Shown one piece after another: positions 1 through 7,749 of a stretch of DNA of 38,956 bases. The stretch is from NCBI GenBank assembly GCA_947629145.1, contig CANRCQ010000006.1, positions 1-38,956 of the forward strand, written 5' to 3'. Below the pieces are notes generated by a model. It saw only the letters and a program-made list of their open reading frames with translations, was not told the origin of the DNA and did no database searches. The stretch comes from an uncultured Clostridia bacterium. Lineage in GTDB: Bacteria; Bacillota; Clostridia; Christensenellales; UBA1242. How positions within the stretch are numbered: position 1 is the first letter of the stretch; each line of letters begins with the position of its first letter. The position numbers and the translations under genes are program-made.

Positions 1-152
1 CAAACACAATCGGGCTTGCCCCAATCTCATACAGATGGTGGTATTTCGCAGTGGCAATGGGTGTTGCGATTGTGATTGCAATGCTTTCTGGCTTGTATCC
101 TGCAAGCAAGGCTGCAAAACTCGACCCTGTTGAAAGTCTTAGAAGAGAATAA
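1..152 (+). CDS. C-terminal fragment of an ABC transporter permease (FtsX/MacB-like); 5' end outside the window
   Basis: Reading frame from base 3 gives NTIGLAPISYRWWYFAVAMGVAIVIAMLSGLYPASKAAKLDPVESLRRE*, with the typical 'YPA.KAAKLDPVE.LR.E' terminus of FtsX/MacB permeases. Confidence 0.85.
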   Translation, partial: NTIGLAPISYRWWYFAVAMGVAIVIAMLSGLYPASKAAKLDPVESLRRE

Positions 153-153
153 T

Positions 154-813
154 ATGGACGAATTAGAAAAGAAATTTCAAAATGTAGCGGATTTTTATGC
201 CACAACACATAAACTGAAAGAACTTGTTAGAAGTGGCTGGAAACAATGGAGAATTGATGCCACTCGCCTTGAAAGTGTGGCAGAGCATATTTATGGTTGT
301 CAAATGCTCGCCTTTGCAATGATAAGTGAATTTCAACTTGATGTCAATCTTGAAAAAGTTTTGATAATGCTTGTTTTTCACGAACTTGGAGAAAATGTGA
401 TTGGCGACTACACAATCCATGACAACATCACCAAGGAAGAAAAATATAAAAAAGAGTGGCAGGCAATTTGCAATATTTTGTCCCCACTTAAAAACAAAGA
501 GTATATTTTAAATTTGCTTGACGAATTTTTCAGTAAACGTTCCAAAGAAGCGCTTTTTGCCTATTACATCGACAAATTTGAATGTGACATTCAATGCAAA
601 TATTATGACGAAATGGGCTGTTGCGACATGAACAAAGTTAGAGAGTGCGAAGACCTTTTAGAAGACCTACGCCGTCATGATGCTTTAGATAATGACGACA
701 GTTTTTCGCAAATTTGGATAGGCTATGACAAAAAAGTTTTGCCCTATGACGAAACTTTCAAAAAATTTTGCGACTTTATTTTGTCACATGAAATTTTCAA
801 GGGCAAAAAATGA
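154..813 (+). CDS. HD-domain hydrolase (YfbR/HDDC2-like nucleotidase type)
   Basis: In-frame ATG at 154 (MDELEKKFQ...); RLESVAEHIYGCQMLAFAM...VFHELGENVIGD...DKFECDIQ matches the HD phosphohydrolase motif pattern. Start trimmed from the ORF track. Confidence 0.8.
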   Translation: MDELEKKFQNVADFYATTHKLKELVRSGWKQWRIDATRLESVAEHIYGCQMLAFAMISEFQLDVNLEKVLIMLVFHELGENVIGDYTIHDNITKEEKYKKEWQAICNILSPLKNKEYILNLLDEFFSKRSKEALFAYYIDKFECDIQCKYYDEMGCCDMNKVRECEDLLEDLRRHDALDNDDSFSQIWIGYDKKVLPYDETFKKFCDFILSHEIFKGKK

Positions 814-1454
814 TTGATATAAAAAAATTCATAAAAGAAAATGCCGACAGCGGTTATGCAGATTTTAACCGCAAGTTTATCTTTTCAAAATACAAAATTG
901 ATGGCGTTCGCATCCCAACACTCAAAAAATTTGCCAAAAATATAGAGCCAGAATACATTGACCTTAACGAAAACATCACGCATGAAGAGATTTTGTTGTA
1001 TGGCTTTTCGGCAGCACATTTTGATGGCGAACAACTTGAATATCTGTCGAATATTTTGCCTTACATAGACAACTGGGCAACCTGTGACAGCATTGTGCAA
1101 GCAATGAAAATAAATAGTGAAGATGCCTACAAATTTTTCACAAATTTGCTTTTTGACAGCCGTGAGTTTTATGTTCGTGTTGGGATTGTTGGGCTTATGC
1201 GCAACTTTATAAAAACTGACAAAATCGAAGAAATTTTAAAAAATTTTAGCAAAATAAAAAGTGATGCATATTATGTAAAAATGGCGCTTGCGTGGTTTTA
1301 TGCCGAACTTGCCACCGTAAATTTCGACCTTGCAAAAAAGCAAATAAGTGCCACAAAAGATGCCTTTATAAGAAATAAATCGATTTCAAAATCGTGTGAA
1401 AGTTATCGCCTAAATATTGAACAAAAAGCGCAACTAAAACAACTTAAAGTTTAA
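810..1454 (+). CDS. DNA alkylation repair protein, AlkD-like
   Basis: HEAT-like repeat protein with 'VRIPTLKKFAK', 'EEILLYGFSAAHF', 'IDNWATCDSIVQAMK', 'FYVRVGIVGLMRNFI'; overlaps the upstream stop (ATGA). Confidence 0.8.
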   Translation: MIDIKKFIKENADSGYADFNRKFIFSKYKIDGVRIPTLKKFAKNIEPEYIDLNENITHEEILLYGFSAAHFDGEQLEYLSNILPYIDNWATCDSIVQAMKINSEDAYKFFTNLLFDSREFYVRVGIVGLMRNFIKTDKIEEILKNFSKIKSDAYYVKMALAWFYAELATVNFDLAKKQISATKDAFIRNKSISKSCESYRLNIEQKAQLKQLKV

Positions 1455-2160
1455 AATAGTGAAACCAAAAACTTGCAAGCATACTGTCATTTTTAGATGT
1501 CATAATCTGGACTTGACAGTTTTTTTCATCTTCACCTACAAAAGATGCAAGCCGCCTTGCCACCCCATTTGCACTATCAAAAATCTCAACACCTCTAAAT
1601 ATTTTTTGAAAAATATCTTTGACGGCAAAGTAGTGTGTGCAACCTAAAACAAGCGCCTTTGGAGAAAAACCTTTAAGCGCCTTTTCAATCACTGGTTCAA
1701 GCCACGACAAATCGTCTAAATTTTCGTCAATAAGTGTTGCAAGGGTCGGCATTGCCACAACCTTAATTTGCGGATTTTTTGATATTAAAATGTTATGCTT
1801 TGCCGTCACAGGCGTTGACAACACTAAAATATCTTGTGGGCTGTATTTCGAAAGTGCAGGCTTTATCGCCGGCACAGTGCCAATAAAAGTCACATCTTTA
1901 AATCGTTTGCGGCAACTGTCAAGCACGGTGCAAGAAAGTGTGTTGCACGCAAATATCACAATTTCAAAATCAAAAAAACTTTTAATATTTTCCAAATTTT
2001 GAAAAGTTAGTTTTATAAGTTCTTCCTTCGTCTTTGTTCCATAGGGCAGATTTTTATCGTCACAAAACAAAAGATAATCACACTTTGGGCAGACTTTCAC
2101 ACACTCTTTTAAAACATTCACTCCGCCGCTGCCACTGTCAATTAAAAGCACTTTTTTCAT
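1444..2160 (-). CDS. murI: glutamate racemase
   Basis: MKKVLLIDSGSGGVNVLKE...IFACNTLSCTVLD...GTVPAIKPA...LVLGCTHY: both catalytic Cys motifs (ACNT, GCTH). ATG at 2160 chosen over the longer ORF. Confidence 0.9.
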   Translation of the reverse strand: MKKVLLIDSGSGGVNVLKECVKVCPKCDYLLFCDDKNLPYGTKTKEELIKLTFQNLENIKSFFDFEIVIFACNTLSCTVLDSCRKRFKDVTFIGTVPAIKPALSKYSPQDILVLSTPVTAKHNILISKNPQIKVVAMPTLATLIDENLDDLSWLEPVIEKALKGFSPKALVLGCTHYFAVKDIFQKIFRGVEIFDSANGVARRLASFVGEDEKNCQVQIMTSKNDSMLASFWFHYFKL

Positions 2161-2182
2161 GACATTATATATGCAAAATCTT

Positions 2183-2926
2183 CTATAAAATTGCGTCAAA
2201 AACCTTTGCAACAACTGATGAAAAAAACTCAACTTTTTCTTCTGCATCTTTCTCTGTCAAAATCAAATCTCGCTTTTCTTTGCAAAGTGTCATCATCACC
2301 GCCCCAACACTCACACATGGCACATGAAGTGTAGAGTGATTTATGGCAAGCCCAAAGTTGTTTAGCGCGCTGCCTGGTGTAAGCCCTGCATCATTGAATT
2401 GAATGGAAGTTCCAAGTCGCGCGATGTTTTCTGTGGCAAGGCTGTCAAAAATCACGACCGCATCAATATCAAACGCACCTACAAGCAAGTGAATTATGTC
2501 ATATGCGTTAAATCCAGTTGAATTGAAAACATTTGGCATAAGTTTAAAAATGCGATTGTTTTTCTTAAACGGCATAAATGAAATTTTTTCAACCGCCCTA
2601 ACCCCAAAACTGTCCGCCAAAATTTTAGGATTGCCAATCCCCACAAGCAAAATTTTATCTTTCTTTTTGATATTATTTTCTTTGAACAAAAATCTAAGTC
2701 GCATCTCAATCTCTTTGGCAAGTATATTTTCGTGTTCTTTCAAAAAATAAGAAAGTTTAGGTGCGTTTAAAATAAAATAATGCCCCTTTTCAAAGCCAAG
2801 TTTGTTTGCCTTTGCAGTTGTGTCAACAAAAAGTTTGCTTGAAGTGGCGTTAAACTTGCCTAAATCCACAGTTTCATAGCCCAAAGCAGTCAAATCCTGC
2901 CCACATTCATCGATTAAATCCAACAT
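2183..2926 (-). CDS. gpr: GPR-like germination (spore) protease
   Basis: 'LLVGIGNPKILADSFGV' and 'VVIFDSLATENIARLGTSIQFNDAGLTPGSALNN...LHVPCVSVGAVMM' correspond to the two Asp-containing GPR motifs; adjacent to rpsT as in Bacillus/Clostridium. Confidence 0.75.
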   Translation of the reverse strand: MLDLIDECGQDLTALGYETVDLGKFNATSSKLFVDTTAKANKLGFEKGHYFILNAPKLSYFLKEHENILAKEIEMRLRFLFKENNIKKKDKILLVGIGNPKILADSFGVRAVEKISFMPFKKNNRIFKLMPNVFNSTGFNAYDIIHLLVGAFDIDAVVIFDSLATENIARLGTSIQFNDAGLTPGSALNNFGLAINHSTLHVPCVSVGAVMMTLCKEKRDLILTEKDAEEKVEFFSSVVAKVFDAIL

Positions 2927-2962
2927 ATTTTATATTATTTCAAAATTTTCTTGAAAAATAAG

Positions 2963-2991
2963 TTGATTTTTGAAAATTGTTATGCTATAAT
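2963..2991 (+). promoter_or_regulatory. sigma70/sigmaA-type promoter of rpsT
   Basis: TTGATT-17 nt-TATAAT with extended TGC -10 just upstream of rpsT. Confidence 0.7.
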
Positions 2992-3022
2992 TACATAGTT
3001 AGAAAATTTTAAGGAGAAAGAC

Positions 3023-3292
3023 ATGGCAAACATTAAATCAGCAAAAAAGAGAGTGTTAATTGAAAGAGAAAGACGTGTTGAAAACAACTCTGTCAAATCT
3101 GAAATCAAAACATATATCAGGAATTTTAAGGCTGACCTTGCAAACGATGTTACAAAAGCAGAAGAAACATACAAAGTTCTTATTTCTAAACTTGACAGTG
3201 CAGCAAACTCAAATGTTATTCATGCAAATTCTGCAAGCCGCAAGAAAGCCCATTTTGCAAAGTTGTTAGATAATGCAAAAAAAGCAAAATAA
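3023..3292 (+). CDS. rpsT: 30S ribosomal protein S20
   Basis: MANIKSAKKRVLIERERRVENNSVKSEIKTYIRNF...VIHANSASRKKAHFAKLLDNAKKAK; RBS aaggaga. Confidence 0.95.
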   Translation: MANIKSAKKRVLIERERRVENNSVKSEIKTYIRNFKADLANDVTKAEETYKVLISKLDSAANSNVIHANSASRKKAHFAKLLDNAKKAK

Positions 3293-3300
3293 AAACCCAA

Positions 3301-3325
3301 GCATATCTTTAAGATATGCTTTTTT
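3301..3325 (+). terminator. rho-independent terminator
   Basis: GCATATCtttaaGATATGC followed by TTTTTT. Confidence 0.85.
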
Positions 3326-3361
3326 ATTGACAATTTTCACGACAAATGGTAAACTTAAAAT

Positions 3362-4021
3362 ATGATTAGAATTACGAAAAACTGGGCAACCCTGTTAAAA
3401 GACGAATTTGAAAAGCCTTATTTTAAAAATTTGCAGGCCTTTTTGGAAAAAGAATACTCCACGCACACCATCTACCCTGACATGGAGAATATTTTTGCCG
3501 CACTAAACACAGTGAAGTATGAAGATGTGAAGGTTGTGATAATCGGTCAAGACCCTTATCACGAACCCAATCAAGCACATGGGCTTGCTTTTTCTGTGCA
3601 AGATGGTGTTGAACTACCCCCAAGCCTTGTGAACATCTACAAAGAAATTGAAGATGACCTTAAAATCACTTGTGATAAAAGTGGCAATCTCACGCGTTGG
3701 GCAAAACAAGGAGTGTTGCTTTTAAACACATCACTCACTGTGCGCCGCGGCCAAGCAAATTCGCATCACGGAGTTGGTTGGGAGATTTTCACAAATGTGA
3801 TAATCAAACTTCTCTCCCAGCGCGAAAAACCACTTGTGTTTTTGCTTTGGGGTTCTAACGCGCAATCTTTCACAGGCGAAATTGCTCCGCATCACCTAGT
3901 TTTAAAAGCCCCTCATCCAAGTCCGCTTTCGGCATATCGTGGCTTTTTTGGATGCAAACATTTCTCAAAAACAAATGAATTTTTAATTAAAAATGGACAA
4001 ACTCCAATAGACTGGCATTAA
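3362..4021 (+). CDS. ung: uracil-DNA glycosylase family 1
   Basis: VVIIGQDPYHEPNQAHGLAFSV ... LLLNTSLTVRRG ... APHPSPLSAYRGFFGCKHFSKTN. Confidence 0.95.
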   Translation: MIRITKNWATLLKDEFEKPYFKNLQAFLEKEYSTHTIYPDMENIFAALNTVKYEDVKVVIIGQDPYHEPNQAHGLAFSVQDGVELPPSLVNIYKEIEDDLKITCDKSGNLTRWAKQGVLLLNTSLTVRRGQANSHHGVGWEIFTNVIIKLLSQREKPLVFLLWGSNAQSFTGEIAPHHLVLKAPHPSPLSAYRGFFGCKHFSKTNEFLIKNGQTPIDWH

Positions 4022-4026
4022 AAAAG

Positions 4027-4048
4027 CACTTTTAAAGTGCCTTTTTTA
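4027..4048 (+). terminator. rho-independent terminator after ung
   Basis: GCACTTTtAAAGTGC then CTTTTTT. Confidence 0.8.
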
Positions 4049-7000
4049 TATTATCTTTTTGCGATTTAAAATGTAAATTATGGCTGCACCAAGCATAGTT
4101 ATTGCAATCGAACTTGCCATGCAAATCAGCGCGCTGACTGGCTTTGAAAACAGCGGCTTGTTCACAACAAAACTATCTACTTCAACCCCATATGCCACAT
4201 TGATATAGCCAATATGAAAGGTGCTTGCGGATGTTGTGCGAATTGTCACGACATGGCGTTTTGATGCCAAATCAGCGACAGACAACACCCTTTGATTTAT
4301 TTCAAATTCCCCATTAAGCGAAAGTGTGCAATAAGTTTTGCCGTCAATAAACACTTTTGCACTGCCATAGTCTGGCGCTGTGTTTGCAAACAAATCAAAG
4401 CCCGTGCCAACAAACTCAAATTCAAAAACACTGCCACTTTTGTTGGATGTAAGTTCGCCAGCTGCGTTTTCTGTAAAGCCTTCAACTTCCTTTGCAAAAG
4501 TGGATGGTTTCACAGTCTGTTCAAGTTTGCTAACCATCCCAGCATTGAGTTCTGCAATAACCGTGAACCGATAGCCACCATAATTGTCAGTTGTGTGAGT
4601 TACAACAATTTTAAAATATCTTGCACTTATCTCATCAAACTCAATAAATGCCCTTGAATTTGAATAATACAAAGAGTCAGTTTCATAAATTTTGGTGTAA
4701 TTTTTGTTATCTTTTGAAGCATACAACTCCATTTCAATGATGTAACTGTTGTAGAAATTTCTGGTGACAATTTCAAAGTAATTGAATTTTTGGACAGACT
4801 TGGTGTCAAGAACAATATTGTGCGGCATAGGTGTTATGTCGCTACCTGAATATCTGCTGTGGAAAATTGTTGCATCATTGCCATCAACCATATTCTGTGG
4901 CCCATCCGCCCCTGGCTGTTGATTTGGTGCTTCAAGGATTTCCCAGCCTTCTTTTTCAATCGGCTCTATAAACTTTGCATCATCTTTCACACTGACAAGA
5001 AAACGCGGAGTCCAGCCAGTAAACGACAAAACTTTTTCAATATCCTTTGTGGACAAACTTGGATGAAAAATGTTCTGTTTTGGAATATTCACAATATTTG
5101 TCGTGTTTGGAAATCTCACACCCACATACAAAAATCCCTGTCCGCCGTTGTTTACAAGGTTGCCTTCAACAAGAAGTGTGTCACCTTTTTTAAGTGTGAT
5201 TGAAAGTTTGTTTGTTTCTTGGAAATTGTTTGTAAAAGCCGATGTCGAAAGTGTGCCAACAACTTTATTGTCTTTTGTGAAAGTCAGTTGAACGCCGTCA
5301 TCACTTCTCACAAAAAACTCATGTTCGCCGTCTTGGTCGGCAACAAATTTGAATGTGGAATTTGTCAAACTTTTTACATTCGGTTCGTTGAAAGTCGGCC
5401 TTCCAGCAACAGAACTTACAAAACTTCTTGTTGGTTCATTTTCCTTGCTGTATGCAATCGCTTGTTCCATGTTTGTTGTGTTGATATTGTCCCAAACAAT
5501 ATTTTGCGTGCCATTGAAAATAAAGTTGAACCTTATTGGAAGTTTCACTTCTTCCCCAGTTTTTTTGATTTTCACAACAACGGCAAATTCATCGCCTTCA
5601 ACAATCTGTTTTGGCGGAAAATATTCAACTTTTAATATGTTTAAATTTTCATTTATCTTGCCATATTTAGGAAGAGTAAATCTTACAACTTCAAACTCAG
5701 TTGTAGAAAGAATGTTGTCCCCTGAAAAGTCAAAAATTGTTGGAGCATAAAAGTCAATTTCGTGCTTTCTTGCAGTTTCCGTGTCATTCACTCCATTTGC
5801 ATATCTATATGCAACTGGATAGAAAACTTTAAGTGATTTTATAAATTCAAGTTGGCTTTCTGTAAACATTTCGTCTTCGATATTTGCTGCAAACACTTCG
5901 TTGAGCCATGGCACAATATTCCAGTTTGTTGCAAGCGCCATTCTGTAAGCAAACTCCGCACGCGGATAACCAGGACAATACAAACTTCTTTTTTGTTTGT
6001 AAGTGTAAAAGAAATCAACAAATTTCTCTGGCCCAAAGTGATGCACAAGTGTCACATAAAGTGAAAGCATTGTGAAATACTTGTCATCTCCGCCAAGTTG
6101 AGAAAACTGCGAATAATCGTCAAAGTTGTATTTCATAACCTTGTTTACAACATAGTTCATTGTAAGATATGGATGAGTTGACATATCGCCGTGTTCCACA
6201 GTTGCAACACGATTATCCATGTTGCAAAGCATGGTGTAAACAAGAATAATCATCAAGTTGTTTGTAACTTCGCCTTCTGCATCACGTGGATTAAGCATTC
6301 CCCACGCATCAACCCCATATGCATCATCTTTTGTATGCCCAAGTTCATGGAAAACTCCCCAGCAACCCCTTGTGGTTATTGTTTCATAATTCAAACACGA
6401 ATCCAGCCAGCCCTTTGGCATTGCACAACTGCTTTCACTAAGTGCAACCGCACTTCCAGCAGGCACATGGTGGTCAAAAGACATAACGATATTAAAATTG
6501 TATCTTTTCCCAGTGAAACTTTCATTGACTGTGAAAACTGAGTGCCAAAAATAAGCAACTTTTTCAATATCATCAGTCTTTCTCATTGAAGAAGATGGCC
6601 CAATAAGTTGCCCATTTTCAGTGTCAAGAGTGCAAATAACCCCAGGTGCATCTCTCAGTGTTTTTTCAAATTCGTCTTTGGTTGTCACACCCAAAATAAA
6701 GTGTGGAGTTTCCACTGCGCCTGTGATTATCACTTCAACTGAGTTTGGCAGCGGCTGGATGTAAAGTGGGCCACCATAGGGCGAACCGATTTTATATTCT
6801 TTGTTGTTTTCCGTGAATGAAAATGTCGCACTCATTGCAGGCAGTTCATTGAAAATATTTTTGTGTTTGTCAATTCCAACAATCGGCAAATTGTAAAAGT
6901 CAGGCTCTGTCTTTTCCGCTTCGTCAATAATCATTTTGTCATACTTATTAAAATAAGAATCTGCTTGCCCTTCGGCAACATAAGCCATTGTTTCTTGCTG

Positions 7001-7657
7001 ATGAGTTGTCATTTTAAGTGTTTGCCCTTCTTTAAGCCCTTTCACAACCACTGTTGCAACTTCTCCTGGCGCAAGATAAAGCCCAGTTGTCATTGGGGAT
7101 TGATAGTTTGAATCTGTGACAATTCTTTTCTTAACGGCATTGTTTTCCACTTCAATCTTGCCATATTGGTCATCAATAGCAGGATGCTTTTTTAAAGTGC
7201 CTGCTTCGGCATCGGCTTGAGCATATTTGTTGAGATAAAGCGACTGCCTTATCATCATGTAACGCTCAAAAACAGAGATAGGTTCTGCCACACCCTGCTC
7301 ATTTAACTGAGTGGCATTTTGCCCATTTTTTGGATAATGTTTAAATTCAATATAAGCCTTTGTATTTTCTCTTGTTTCAAAGTTTGGAAGATAAAATGTG
7401 TCACTTAAAACTTCTGGAGCTTTTCTCTCCAAGCCGCGCTGTAAAACTTCCATAACTGGCTGTCTAAGTGTCACACGTCTGCCCAAAAGTTCTTGAAAAG
7501 TCTTTCTGGACATTCCTTCTTCAAGGCTGTTGGGTCTATCAAGTTCGCTTTTAGGTGCGGATGTGCTTGCATAGCAAAACATAGTCCCAAAAGAGCACAT
7601 AATTGCCACAAAAAAGCAACAAATTATTGATAAAAACACAAATTTTGCTTTTTTCAC
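4046..7657 (-). CDS. secreted, C-terminally membrane-anchored M60-like (enhancin/mucin-type) metallopeptidase with PA14-like and F5/8 type C domains
   Basis: GTG start with RBS; signal peptide; 'GVFHELGHTKDDAYGVDAWGMLNPRDAEGEVTNN' zinc motif; discoidin-like 'MVDGNDATIFHSRYS...NIVLDTKSVQKFNYFEI...ARYFKIVVTHTTDNYGG'; C-terminal TM followed by NRKKII. Confidence 0.85.
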   Translation of the reverse strand: MKKAKFVFLSIICCFFVAIMCSFGTMFCYASTSAPKSELDRPNSLEEGMSRKTFQELLGRRVTLRQPVMEVLQRGLERKAPEVLSDTFYLPNFETRENTKAYIEFKHYPKNGQNATQLNEQGVAEPISVFERYMMIRQSLYLNKYAQADAEAGTLKKHPAIDDQYGKIEVENNAVKKRIVTDSNYQSPMTTGLYLAPGEVATVVVKGLKEGQTLKMTTHQQETMAYVAEGQADSYFNKYDKMIIDEAEKTEPDFYNLPIVGIDKHKNIFNELPAMSATFSFTENNKEYKIGSPYGGPLYIQPLPNSVEVIITGAVETPHFILGVTTKDEFEKTLRDAPGVICTLDTENGQLIGPSSSMRKTDDIEKVAYFWHSVFTVNESFTGKRYNFNIVMSFDHHVPAGSAVALSESSCAMPKGWLDSCLNYETITTRGCWGVFHELGHTKDDAYGVDAWGMLNPRDAEGEVTNNLMIILVYTMLCNMDNRVATVEHGDMSTHPYLTMNYVVNKVMKYNFDDYSQFSQLGGDDKYFTMLSLYVTLVHHFGPEKFVDFFYTYKQKRSLYCPGYPRAEFAYRMALATNWNIVPWLNEVFAANIEDEMFTESQLEFIKSLKVFYPVAYRYANGVNDTETARKHEIDFYAPTIFDFSGDNILSTTEFEVVRFTLPKYGKINENLNILKVEYFPPKQIVEGDEFAVVVKIKKTGEEVKLPIRFNFIFNGTQNIVWDNINTTNMEQAIAYSKENEPTRSFVSSVAGRPTFNEPNVKSLTNSTFKFVADQDGEHEFFVRSDDGVQLTFTKDNKVVGTLSTSAFTNNFQETNKLSITLKKGDTLLVEGNLVNNGGQGFLYVGVRFPNTTNIVNIPKQNIFHPSLSTKDIEKVLSFTGWTPRFLVSVKDDAKFIEPIEKEGWEILEAPNQQPGADGPQNMVDGNDATIFHSRYSGSDITPMPHNIVLDTKSVQKFNYFEIVTRNFYNSYIIEMELYASKDNKNYTKIYETDSLYYSNSRAFIEFDEISARYFKIVVTHTTDNYGGYRFTVIAELNAGMVSKLEQTVKPSTFAKEVEGFTENAAGELTSNKSGSVFEFEFVGTGFDLFANTAPDYGSAKVFIDGKTYCTLSLNGEFEINQRVLSVADLASKRHVVTIRTTSASTFHIGYINVAYGVEVDSFVVNKPLFSKPVSALICMASSIAITMLGAAIIYILNRKKII

Positions 7658-7721
7658 ACTCTCTCCTTCTTACAAGTTCATTATATCATATAGTATATAA
7701 TTTTTCAAGATAAAGTGCGAA

Positions 7722-7743
7722 AAAAAAGACTGCAATTTTGCAG
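7722..7743 (-). terminator. rho-independent terminator of the BspA-like gene
   Basis: Minus strand CTGCAAAATTGCAG followed by TCTTTTTTTT. Confidence 0.75.
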
Positions 7744-7749
7744 CCCTTT

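Noticed and set aside
5219-5750. Plus-strand ORFs of 133-138 aa within the M60 gene and similar long antisense ORFs elsewhere
   Set aside because: Antisense to a well-supported coding sequence; no RBS or recognisable domains.
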